The position numbers and the translations under genes were made by a program. Shown here one piece after another: positions 15,050 to 21,019 of a DNA stretch of 21,019 bases. Position 1 is the first letter of the stretch. Each line of letters begins with the position of its first letter. The DNA is from CAZWCX01 sp964632945 (GTDB lineage Bacteria > Planctomycetota > MHYJ01 > WSZJ01 > CAZWCX01), in contig CAZWCX010000121.1 of the NCBI GenBank assembly GCA_964632945.1, positions 1-21,019 of the forward strand, read 5' to 3'. The notes under the pieces are model-generated. The model saw only the letters and a list, made by a program, of their open reading frames with translations. It had not been told where the DNA came from and did not search any database.

Positions 15050-15083
15050 CCGGATCCGTGGGGATCCGGACCCTCCTGGTCCG
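15050..15083 (-). promoter_or_regulatory. Two overlapping hairpins upstream of the membrane protein gene
   Basis: CCGGATCC (15050-15057), loop GTGG, GGATCCGG (15062-15069) is a perfect 8-bp stem. CGGACC (15067-15072), loop CTCCT, GGTCCG (15078-15083) is a second stem sharing bases 15067-15069, so both cannot form fully. On the minus strand the second loop reads AGGAG, a ribosome-binding-site core, but no start codon follows at a suitable distance. It may be the terminator of the kinase gene or a leader structure of the membrane protein gene. The rest of 15005-15220 shows nothing else. Confidence 0.3.
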
Positions 15084-15220
15084 ATCGGAGGCCCGTGCCG
15101 ATGGGACGGCGCGGTCCGTGCGGGCGAGGGACGACCGCGCCCGACAATTCCGCTCCTCTCCCGGGGACCGTCCGGGGCTCCTGGCCCGATACGACCAGCC
15201 GCCCGGTCCCCCGGCGCGCC

Positions 15221-18199
15221 TCACCCCCGCCCCGCCAGTCCGGCGATCGCGGCCACGAGTTCGGCCGGCGCGACCGGCTTGGCCACGTGCATCTGAAAGC
15301 CCGCAATCAGCGCGCGCGTCCGCTGCTCCTCGCCCGCATACGCCGTCAGCGCCAGCGCCGGGATCCTTCCCCCGCGGTCGGCGTCGCGCTTGCGGATGTG
15401 CCGGATCAAGTCGTAGCCGTCGAGTTCCGGCATGCCGATGTCGGCGATCAGGACATTGGGGAGGAAGTCCTCCAGGGCGTGCAGGGCGTCGCGCGCCGTC
15501 GGGACCGCCTGCACCTCGGCGCCGTGCTGCTGAAGCGCCGCGATCAGGAGGCTGCGCGCATCCGGCTCGTCGTCCACCGCCAGGATACGCAGCCCCGCCA
15601 GGGGCCGATCCTCCATCAGGGGGCTCCCCCCCTCGGACGAAGCCACCGCCGGGACGACGATGGCCGCGACCGGCAGCCGAATCCGGAACGATGCTCCCTG
15701 CCCCTCGCCCGCGCTGACGGCCTCCACCGTGCCGCCGTGCAGTTCGACGATGTGTTTCACGATCGCCAGACCGAGCCCAAGTCCCCCATGGCGGCGCATC
15801 GTGGAACTGTCGGCCTGGCGGAAGCGCTCGAACAGCATCGGGACGAAGCCGGGGTCGATCCCCTCGCCGGTATCGCTCACCGACACCGCGAGTTGACCGT
15901 CCTCGCGCCGGATCTCCACGTCCACCCGGCCATCGCGGGGCGTGAACTTGATCGCGTTCGAGAGGAGATTCCAGACCGCCTGCTGGAGACGATCCGCATC
16001 CCCCGTCACGAAGCCGGTTGCGTCCTCAATCCGCGAAACCAGGGTGATCGCCTTGCCTTCCGCGGCCAGGCGCAGGGATTCGACCGCCCCCTGCACGACC
16101 GAGGCGAGGTGGACCGGCCGGGCCATCATGCGCATCTTCCCGGACAGGATGCTCGACAGGTCGAGCAGGTCGGTGATGAGGCGGAGCTGCGCCCGCCCGT
16201 TCCGCTCGATCGTGTCGAGGGCCTGTTCCACCTGTTCGCTCGCCAGTTTGCGCGTGCGCATCAGGGAGGCCCAGCCCAGGATCGCGTTGAGCGGGGTGCG
16301 CAACTCGTGGGACAGGGTCATGAGGAACTCGTCCTTCGCCCGGCCCGCGGATTCCGCCCGCTCCAGCGCGGCCTGGACTTCCCGGTTTCGTTCGGCGAGT
16401 TCGAGAGCGAGCGCGGACAGGTCTTCCCGCCGGTTGGCGACCTCGCGCTGCAGGATCTCGCGCGCGCGTTTCATCGCCACGAGATTGCGGGCGCGCAGAC
16501 GCAATTCGTCGAGGGAGAACGGCTTCACCAGGTAGTCCTGCGCCCCGGCGCGCAACAATCGGACCCGCGTCTCGTCGTCCGCCAGGGCCGTCAGGAGCAG
16601 GACCGGGTGGTTCTCCAGCTCCGGGACCTTGCGCAGCTCCTCCACCAGCCGGTCCCCGCCCATGCCGGGCAACATGACGTCGCAGAGGATGAGGTCCGGC
16701 TTGTGGGCCAGCGCGAGGTCGAGCCCCTCCCGGCCATCGTACGCCGACATCGGCCGGAACTCGGGCTTGAGGGCGTCGCTCACGAACAGGTTCATCTCGC
16801 GGTTGTCCTCGACGATGAGGACCAGGGGCGTGCCTCCGGAGGGCGACTCGGGGGCCTTCGCCGGCCGCGGTTGCGCGGCAATGCGCTCGGTGCGCAGGTC
16901 CTGGACCACCTGGCGAAACAGGTCGCTGCCCCCTTCGCCCCCTTCGTACGGGGTCCGGCGCACTTCCGTGCCGGTCGGCGCCGTGCGCGGGAGCTCCATC
17001 ACGAACTGCGCCCCGCCGGCGGGACCGTCCTCGACGAGGATCCTGCCCCCGTGCAGCTCCACGAACTCCCGGGCGATCGAGAGGCCCAGACCGGTGCCGC
17101 CGTACGACCGCGCCATCCCCTGGTCCGCCTGCCGGAACTGCTCGAAGATCGAGAGTCGCATCTCGGGCTTCACCCCCGGCCCGCTGTCGTCCACCATCAG
17201 CACCGCCCGGGTGAGATCCGTCCGCAGGCGGCACCGGACCTTGCCTCCGTCGGGCGTGTACTTGAAGGCGTTCGAGAGGAGGTTGAGGAGAACGCGCTGG
17301 ATCTTCTCCGGGTCCGCGTGCGCGGGCGCCTCGCCGGGGGCCTCCACGGTGAAGTCGATGTGCCGCTCGCGCGCGAAGTTCTCGAAGTGACCCGCGGCAT
17401 ACCGGACGAGGAACGCGAGGTCGACCTCCGCATAGTCCACGCGCATCTTGCCCGCGTCCAGTTTCGCCACGTCCAGCAGGTCGTTCACGTGGCGCTGCAG
17501 CGTCCGGGCGTTGCGCTCCGCCACCTCCAGGTCATGCTCGAGTTCCGGCCCGAGCGCGGCCCGCTCGCGCAACTTCCGGATCGGGCCCAGGATCAGCATG
17601 AGGGGCGTCCGCAGCTCGTGACTGACGTTGGCGAAGAACTGGGTTTTGAGCAGGTCGAGGTCCTTGACTCGCGCGTAGAGGGTCTGCAACTCCGCGTGCG
17701 CCGATTCCAGGCTTTGCCCGCGCTCGTCCGAGACTTTCTTGGCCTGGACCAGCGCCAGGACGTTGGGAATGAGCGGCGGCAGGAGAGCGGCAGTCGAAAC
17801 CGAGGCCACGGCGGTCACGACCTTGACCATTCCGGAGGCGAAGAAGATCGGCACCCAAACCCCGAGAATGTCCAGGAAGTGGGTCACGCCGCACGTGACG
17901 ATGAACCCGCCGAAGGCGAGAAATACCCACGAGAACGGGATCTCGCGCCAGGCTCGTCGGACCAGGTAGGCGAGGGTGGCGGAGATGGCGATGAACGACA
18001 GGCCGATGAGAAACTCCGGGAGGACATGCAGGGCGATCAACGCGGGGGTCCACTCGGAGTCGGAGCCGTGGGCCCGCAGGCCGGATTCCTCGAGCCAGGA
18101 CATCCACCAGTCCGGCCACGCGGCGAGTCCGAGGCACAAGAGGGCGACGGCAATCGCGAGCGTCCGGGGCAGGGAGTGCGCGTGCAGGATACCGGGCAT
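15221..18199 (-). CDS. Hybrid histidine kinase with ETR1-like sensor, two kinase cores and two receivers
   Basis: A 992-aa membrane sensor. One extra helix (about 12-28) precedes three helices (about 56-80, 90-115, 118-150) that line up with the ethylene-binding domain of plant ETR1 and cyanobacterial Etr1. FIVTCGVTH has Cys103 and His107 at the copper-ligand positions (ETR1 Cys65/His69). ETR1 Asp25 and Tyr32 correspond here to Glu62 and Phe69. Then follow HisKA 1 (SHELRTP, His194), HATPase 1 (N306/N310, GTGLGLS), receiver 1 (Asp465, phospho-acceptor Asp507, Lys559), a coiled stretch (about 575-620), HisKA 2 (His631), HATPase 2 (N744/N748, GLGLGLA) and receiver 2 (Asp876/Asp877, phospho-acceptor Asp920, Lys974). 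All key phosphorelay residues are present. No DNA-binding output or HPt domain is attached, so a partner must exist elsewhere. ATG 18199 has GGAG about 7 nt upstream. The ligand is unproven; ethylene or a related small molecule is inferred. Confidence 0.95.
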   Translation of the reverse strand: MPGILHAHSLPRTLAIAVALLCLGLAAWPDWWMSWLEESGLRAHGSDSEWTPALIALHVLPEFLIGLSFIAISATLAYLVRRAWREIPFSWVFLAFGGFIVTCGVTHFLDILGVWVPIFFASGMVKVVTAVASVSTAALLPPLIPNVLALVQAKKVSDERGQSLESAHAELQTLYARVKDLDLLKTQFFANVSHELRTPLMLILGPIRKLRERAALGPELEHDLEVAERNARTLQRHVNDLLDVAKLDAGKMRVDYAEVDLAFLVRYAAGHFENFARERHIDFTVEAPGEAPAHADPEKIQRVLLNLLSNAFKYTPDGGKVRCRLRTDLTRAVLMVDDSGPGVKPEMRLSIFEQFRQADQGMARSYGGTGLGLSIAREFVELHGGRILVEDGPAGGAQFVMELPRTAPTGTEVRRTPYEGGEGGSDLFRQVVQDLRTERIAAQPRPAKAPESPSGGTPLVLIVEDNREMNLFVSDALKPEFRPMSAYDGREGLDLALAHKPDLILCDVMLPGMGGDRLVEELRKVPELENHPVLLLTALADDETRVRLLRAGAQDYLVKPFSLDELRLRARNLVAMKRAREILQREVANRREDLSALALELAERNREVQAALERAESAGRAKDEFLMTLSHELRTPLNAILGWASLMRTRKLASEQVEQALDTIERNGRAQLRLITDLLDLSSILSGKMRMMARPVHLASVVQGAVESLRLAAEGKAITLVSRIEDATGFVTGDADRLQQAVWNLLSNAIKFTPRDGRVDVEIRREDGQLAVSVSDTGEGIDPGFVPMLFERFRQADSSTMRRHGGLGLGLAIVKHIVELHGGTVEAVSAGEGQGASFRIRLPVAAIVVPAVASSEGGSPLMEDRPLAGLRILAVDDEPDARSLLIAALQQHGAEVQAVPTARDALHALEDFLPNVLIADIGMPELDGYDLIRHIRKRDADRGGRIPALALTAYAGEEQRTRALIAGFQMHVAKPVAPAELVAAIAGLAGRG

Positions 18200-18255
18200 G
18201 GCCGAACTCCAGGCTTCCGGGTCGGGGAAATCCGGGTTTGGGGTCGCGAGGCATG

Positions 18256-18284
18256 ATTATACCTCCGCCGCGGTCGACGAAATC
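18256..18284 (-). promoter_or_regulatory. Sigma70-type promoter for the histidine kinase
   Basis: On the minus strand a perfect TATAAT lies at 18261-18256. With a 17-bp spacer the -35 hexamer would be GATTTC (18284-18279), which is weak. Transcription would start near 18249, leaving a leader of about 50 nt. A weak -35 with a perfect -10 can mean that an activator is used. Confidence 0.55.
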
Positions 18285-18354
18285 CGGATTCCGCGCCGTC
18301 GCCGGGGCGTGTCCGCATCCGGCCCCGTCCGGCACGCGGGGTTCGGGGAGGGGA

Positions 18355-18384
18355 TTGCCGGTCGGCATCCGGAGGTGGTAGAAT
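18355..18384 (+). promoter_or_regulatory. Sigma70-type promoter for dus
   Basis: TTGCCG (18355-18360), an 18-bp spacer and TAGAAT (18379-18384). Transcription would begin near 18391, about 30 nt before the GTG start. The -35 hexamer is the same as that of the M16 promoter. It is divergent from the kinase promoter about 95 bp away, so the two could share control. Confidence 0.55.
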
Positions 18385-18421
18385 CGGCGCCCCATGGCCG
18401 CCCCCGAGGCAGGAGAGCGTC

Positions 18422-19495
18422 GTGAACCCGGTCGAGTCGCCCGTCGTCGCCGAGTCCCGGTCGACCGCCCCCTGCGGGGACCTTCCCTTCACCGGCCCCT
18501 GGCTCTTGGCGCCGATGGAAGGGGTCACGGAGTCGTGCTTCCGCAGCCTGGTCCTCGCCCGGAATCCCCTGGATCTTCTGGGCGGGGCGTTCACCGAATT
18601 CGTGCGCGTCACCGACCGGCCCGTGCCGCTCTGGGTGCTGCGGGAGCGGTTGGGATCGGAGCGATTCCCGCAACCGGTGGGGATCCAGTTGATGGGATCC
18701 CACCTGGACGCGCTGGCCGAGACCGCGCGCCGGGTCGAGGAATCGGGCGCGCCGGTGCTCGACCTGAACTTCGGGTGTCCGGCGCGGGGAGCCGTGATGG
18801 GATGCGCCGGTTCCGCGCTCTTGCGGGATCCGCGCGCGGTGGAGCGTGTCGTTCGCGTCTGCGTGGAGGCCGCCCCGGGCGTTCCGGTGGCCGCAAAGAT
18901 CCGGGCGGGGTATGACCACGCCGACGGCGTCGAAGATCTCGCGCGCGCGGCCGAGCAGGGCGGCGCGCGGCTGCTCACGGTGCATTGCCGCACCCGACAG
19001 GAGGGGTACTGCGACCAGGTGGACTGGACCAGGATCGCACGGGCGGTGCGGGCGGTGACCATCCCGGTGTGCGGGAACGGCGGCGCGCTGCGCCATGAGG
19101 ACTTGGAGTCGATGCGGCGGCAGACGGGGTGCGCGATGGTGATGGTCGGGCGCGGCGCGCTCGCGGACCCGTGGATATTTTCGGGACGACGGGTAGCGCG
19201 ACCGGAGGCCGCCCTCTTCCTGCTCGAGTACGCCCGTCGGTTGGGGGACGCCGTCGTCGGTCGTCCGAGCACCCCCACCGCCCGGGTCAAGCAGTTGCTT
19301 CGCACCTGGACGGCCGGAAACCTCGTCGGCGAGGACCGGGACGGTTGGTTGCGCGAAACCGACCCGGGGCGGTTCCTGGACCGCTTGCGTGCCGCCGCGG
19401 AGGATGAGCATTTGCCCGCCCCCGCCGCGCCCGCAGCCTCCCGCCGCTCCACTCCGGAAACACCGGAAGGACCCGGCCGGGCGGTGGGCGACTAG
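18422..19495 (+). CDS. dus: tRNA-dihydrouridine synthase, DusC-like
   Basis: A 357-aa FMN enzyme that reduces specific uridines of tRNA to dihydrouridine with NAD(P)H, in the cytoplasm. Seen: APMEGVTE (30-37, FMN-binding start of the TIM barrel); TEFVRV (58-63), characteristic of DusC-type members; QLMGS (89-93); DLNFGCP (114-120) with catalytic Cys119; AKIRAGY (158-164) with the FMN-contacting Lys159; VHCRT (187-191), where most members have VHGRT; CGNGG (217-221); and MVGRGAL (241-247). The C-terminus carries the helical tRNA-binding domain and a Pro/Ala-rich tail. The start is GTG at 18422, supported by AGGAGA (18411-18416) 5 nt upstream; the ATG at 18394 is in another frame. Its stop shares the CTAG 19492-19495 with the opposing gene. 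The exact tRNA position modified cannot be told. Confidence 0.93.
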   Translation: MNPVESPVVAESRSTAPCGDLPFTGPWLLAPMEGVTESCFRSLVLARNPLDLLGGAFTEFVRVTDRPVPLWVLRERLGSERFPQPVGIQLMGSHLDALAETARRVEESGAPVLDLNFGCPARGAVMGCAGSALLRDPRAVERVVRVCVEAAPGVPVAAKIRAGYDHADGVEDLARAAEQGGARLLTVHCRTRQEGYCDQVDWTRIARAVRAVTIPVCGNGGALRHEDLESMRRQTGCAMVMVGRGALADPWIFSGRRVARPEAALFLLEYARRLGDAVVGRPSTPTARVKQLLRTWTAGNLVGEDRDGWLRETDPGRFLDRLRAAAEDEHLPAPAAPAASRRSTPETPEGPGRAVGD

Positions 19496-19971
19496 CGCGC
19501 CCGCGGCCGGGAGAAGTCGAGCAGTCGGGGCCGGACCAGGCGGACAAAGTCGTCGTACTCCATCCGCACGGCCTCTTCATGCGAGCCGGCGTTGAAGGTC
19601 ACGACCCGGTCATCGGCCATGGCGACGCTCAGGTAGACTGGGATATCGTACAGATTCCCGAACGGCGGTTCCGCGCCGACGTCGCAGTCCGGGAAGGCCA
19701 GGAGCATCTCGTCCTCGCCGGCCAGTTCCAGGTCGGTCGCCCCGAGCGCGCGACGAAACTGTTCCAGATCGACCGCGTGGTGCGCGGGCATGACGGCCAG
19801 CGCATACTTCCCGTCCATCCGCAGCAGGACGCACTTGGCGAAATCCTTTCCCGGAGTGCGGGTGTCCTGCGCGGTCTCGGAGGCGGTGAAGTCCCGGCGA
19901 TGCGGCAATACCTGATAGCGAACCCCCTGCTCGTCGAGGAAGGTCCGGACCCGGCAATGGGTGAAAGGCAT
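19492..19971 (-). CDS. YbaK/EbsC-family aminoacyl-tRNA deacylase-like protein
   Basis: 159 aa from ATG 19971. The family clears mischarged aminoacyl-tRNAs in trans. Seen: an N-terminal helix (CRVRTFLDEQGVRYQ); the conserved Lys46 in DFAKCVLLR, the residue central to catalysis in YbaK/ProX enzymes; GAEPPFG (99-105), the GxxxPxG loop; a VYLSVAM strand; and NAGSHEEA (127-134). Length fits a free-standing family member. GAGGT lies about 10 nt upstream of this ATG. An in-frame ATG at 20013 would add 14 residues, but AGGAGG directly abuts it, so it is less likely; frames further upstream are low-complexity. The last codon TAG overlaps the dus stop. Which amino acid it removes is unknown. Its placement next to another tRNA enzyme may be coincidental. 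Confidence 0.88.
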   Translation of the reverse strand: MPFTHCRVRTFLDEQGVRYQVLPHRRDFTASETAQDTRTPGKDFAKCVLLRMDGKYALAVMPAHHAVDLEQFRRALGATDLELAGEDEMLLAFPDCDVGAEPPFGNLYDIPVYLSVAMADDRVVTFNAGSHEEAVRMEYDDFVRLVRPRLLDFSRPRAR

Positions 19972-20052
19972 GTCGGTGACAACCTCACGATGACGGATCG
20001 GGTTCGATTCCATCCTCCTGGCGAGGGTGCAAACACGGTGCCGCAAGCCGCA

Positions 20053-20089
20053 GGGACCCGGTCGGCACCGGGATCCCCGGCTCCCGGGG
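20053..20089 (-). promoter_or_regulatory. Two mutually exclusive hairpins upstream of the deacylase gene
   Basis: GGGA-CCCGGT (20053-20062), loop CGGC, ACCGGG-a-TCCC (20067-20077) forms a 10-bp stem with one bulge. CCCCGG (20075-20080), loop CTC, CCGGGG (20084-20089) shares bases 20075-20077 with it. They lie 80-120 bp upstream of ATG 19971 and could be leader RNA structures. Chance is a real alternative at this GC content. Confidence 0.25.
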
Positions 20090-20385
20090 GCGATTCGACG
20101 CGGGGCCCGGGGCAAGTCGACCGGCGATCGATCCCGGCGGCAATCCTTGCGAGTGTCGCACGCCGATGAACCCAGATCCGTCCGCGTTCCGAATGCGTGC
20201 CATGCCGCGGGTTCCCGCGGGAGCGATCCGGACGGGCGCGCGCGGGCTCCCCTGCCCCGGATCCCGTCTCCCGATCCGCCCCGGAACCCCGCCTCCCCGG
20301 GGGGGTTGCACATCCCCCGTCGAATTGCCGCGCGCGCCTTGGTCGGGTCGGAAAAAAAGACCGTGATTGGACTTGCGCGTTAGCC

Positions 20386-20414
20386 TTGACAGGCAGCGGA
20401 AGGCGTGATAAATG
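20386..20414 (+). promoter_or_regulatory. Strong sigma70-type promoter for pilT
   Basis: A consensus TTGACA (20386-20391) with a -10 at TAAATG (20409-20414, 17-bp spacer) or the overlapping ATAAAT (20408-20413, 16-bp spacer). Transcription would start near 20420, giving a leader of about 105 nt before ATG 20528. I compared the leader by eye with the GEMM cyclic-di-GMP riboswitch core and saw no match. Confidence 0.65.
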
Positions 20415-20527
20415 GGAAGCCTTGGTCGGGATCATAAATATTCCAGCCCATGAGGGTCTGTCGCGGGAGCGCAGGGCCTGAGATCGGTAGTCACCCCACG
20501 CGCCGGCGAGAACAAGCGGAGGTCCCC

Positions 20528-21019
20528 ATGGACATCGACATCGTACTCAAGGAACTCGTGGACCGTAAGGGATCCGACTTGCACCTCCGGGTCGGTCGTC
20601 CTCCCTTGATGCGCCTGGATGGGGAACTCGTTCCCTCGGAGCATCCCATCCTCAACCCCGATTCGATGACCTCCGTCCTGCACCGCCTGATCGGCGAGAC
20701 CGGACTGGTCAAACTGCATGAACATTGCGACCAGGATGCCGCCTATTCCCTCCCCGGCGTGGGCCGCTTCCGCGTGAACACGCTCCGCTACATGGGACAG
20801 TTCGGCGCGGTGATCCGCGCGATCCCCCTCGACATCCCGACCGTCGAAGGACTGGGGCTGCCCCTCGTCCTGAACGAACTCCTCAAGGCGCCGCAGGGGC
20901 TGATCCTCGTCACCGGCCCCACGGGCAGCGGCAAGTCGACTTCGCTGGCCGCGATGATCAATCGGCTCAACGAGACCGAACCGCTGCACATCGTCACGAT
21001 CGAGGACCCGATCGAGTTC
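20528..21019 (+). CDS. pilT: PilT-family twitching motility ATPase, 3'-truncated by window edge
   Basis: 164 codons are visible before the window ends. The protein begins MDIDIVLKELVDRKGSDLHL, the typical PilT start with the SDLHL strand of the N-terminal PAS-like domain. Walker A is GPTGSGKST (130-138), and the visible part ends in the Asp box (TIEDPIEF) of secretion-type ATPases. PilT is the cytoplasmic hexameric motor that retracts type IV pili. PilU is the main alternative and cannot be excluded without the C-terminus. ATG 20528 has GGAGG (20518-20522) 5 nt upstream and a strong promoter. No pil genes lie upstream; any partners would be to the right. Confidence 0.93.
   Translation, partial: MDIDIVLKELVDRKGSDLHLRVGRPPLMRLDGELVPSEHPILNPDSMTSVLHRLIGETGLVKLHEHCDQDAAYSLPGVGRFRVNTLRYMGQFGAVIRAIPLDIPTVEGLGLPLVLNELLKAPQGLILVTGPTGSGKSTSLAAMINRLNETEPLHIVTIEDPIEF

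Larger units (their letters stand above)
19972..20527. other. Intergenic region between the deacylase and pilT genes
   Basis: I see no gene in these 556 bases. Open frames are Pro/Arg/Gly-rich. The region holds leader hairpins of the minus-strand deacylase gene (20053-20089), a possible hairpin AACCCC (20285-20290) with GGGGTT (20302-20307), an A7 run at 20352-20358 and the pilT promoter and leader. The deacylase promoter on the minus strand could not be placed with confidence. Confidence 0.55.

Noticed and set aside
15095..18256. A 1053-codon open frame on the plus strand opposite the histidine kinase
   Set aside because: It is the antisense shadow of a gene with clear kinase and receiver motifs; its translation is rich in Arg, His, Gln and Gly with no recognisable domain. 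Long antisense frames are expected at this GC content.
19492..20313. A 273-residue version of the deacylase starting at 20313
   Set aside because: The extra N-terminal 114 residues are Arg/Pro/Gly-rich without family similarity, whereas the family domain begins at the ATG at 19971.
20450..20527. A cyclic-di-GMP riboswitch ahead of pilT
   Set aside because: The biology would fit, but the conserved GEMM core bases could not be found.

Overview
The window comes from a GC-rich, probably Gram-negative bacterium. Supporting signs are an M16 peptidase with a signal peptide, a PilT-type pilus ATPase, a DusC-like tRNA dihydrouridine synthase and a large membrane-bound hybrid histidine kinase. The phylum cannot be fixed from sequence alone; Acidobacteriota, Planctomycetota and Myxococcota are compatible guesses. 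Several promoters resemble the sigma70 consensus.

Region 1 (1-9881) is a two-gene, same-strand operon that runs off the left edge. The first gene encodes a giant protein (at least 2362 visible residues) with a sacsin-type GHKL (Hsp90-like) ATPase domain in its middle and what looks like the tail of a second such module at its cut N-terminus. Six bases later comes a 927-aa SNF2/RapA-type helicase resembling DrmD of DISARM. Base composition here is lower (about 60-70 % GC in hand-counted lines) than in most of the remainder (about 70-80 % in counted lines). This is the best candidate for a poorly described, probably anti-phage system. The helicase stop overlaps a well-placed ribosome-binding site and ATG whose frame closes after three codons, which may be the remnant of a third gene.

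Region 2 (9882-10504) is a gene-free junction with an inverted repeat, a cluster of GC hairpins and a good sigma70 promoter for the next gene.

Region 3 (10505-21019) reads as ordinary chromosome: an exported M16 peptidase (+); a multi-spanning GT-C-like membrane protein (-) convergent with it; a 992-aa hybrid histidine kinase (-) whose sensor resembles the plant ethylene receptor ETR1; a divergent promoter region; a tRNA-dihydrouridine synthase (+); a YbaK/EbsC-family aminoacyl-tRNA deacylase-like protein (-) whose stop codon overlaps that of dus in one CTAG; and the start of pilT (+) behind a strong promoter, cut by the right edge. Apart from Region 1 these genes do not form an obvious common pathway.

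No tRNA, rRNA, CRISPR array, transposase or integrase was seen.
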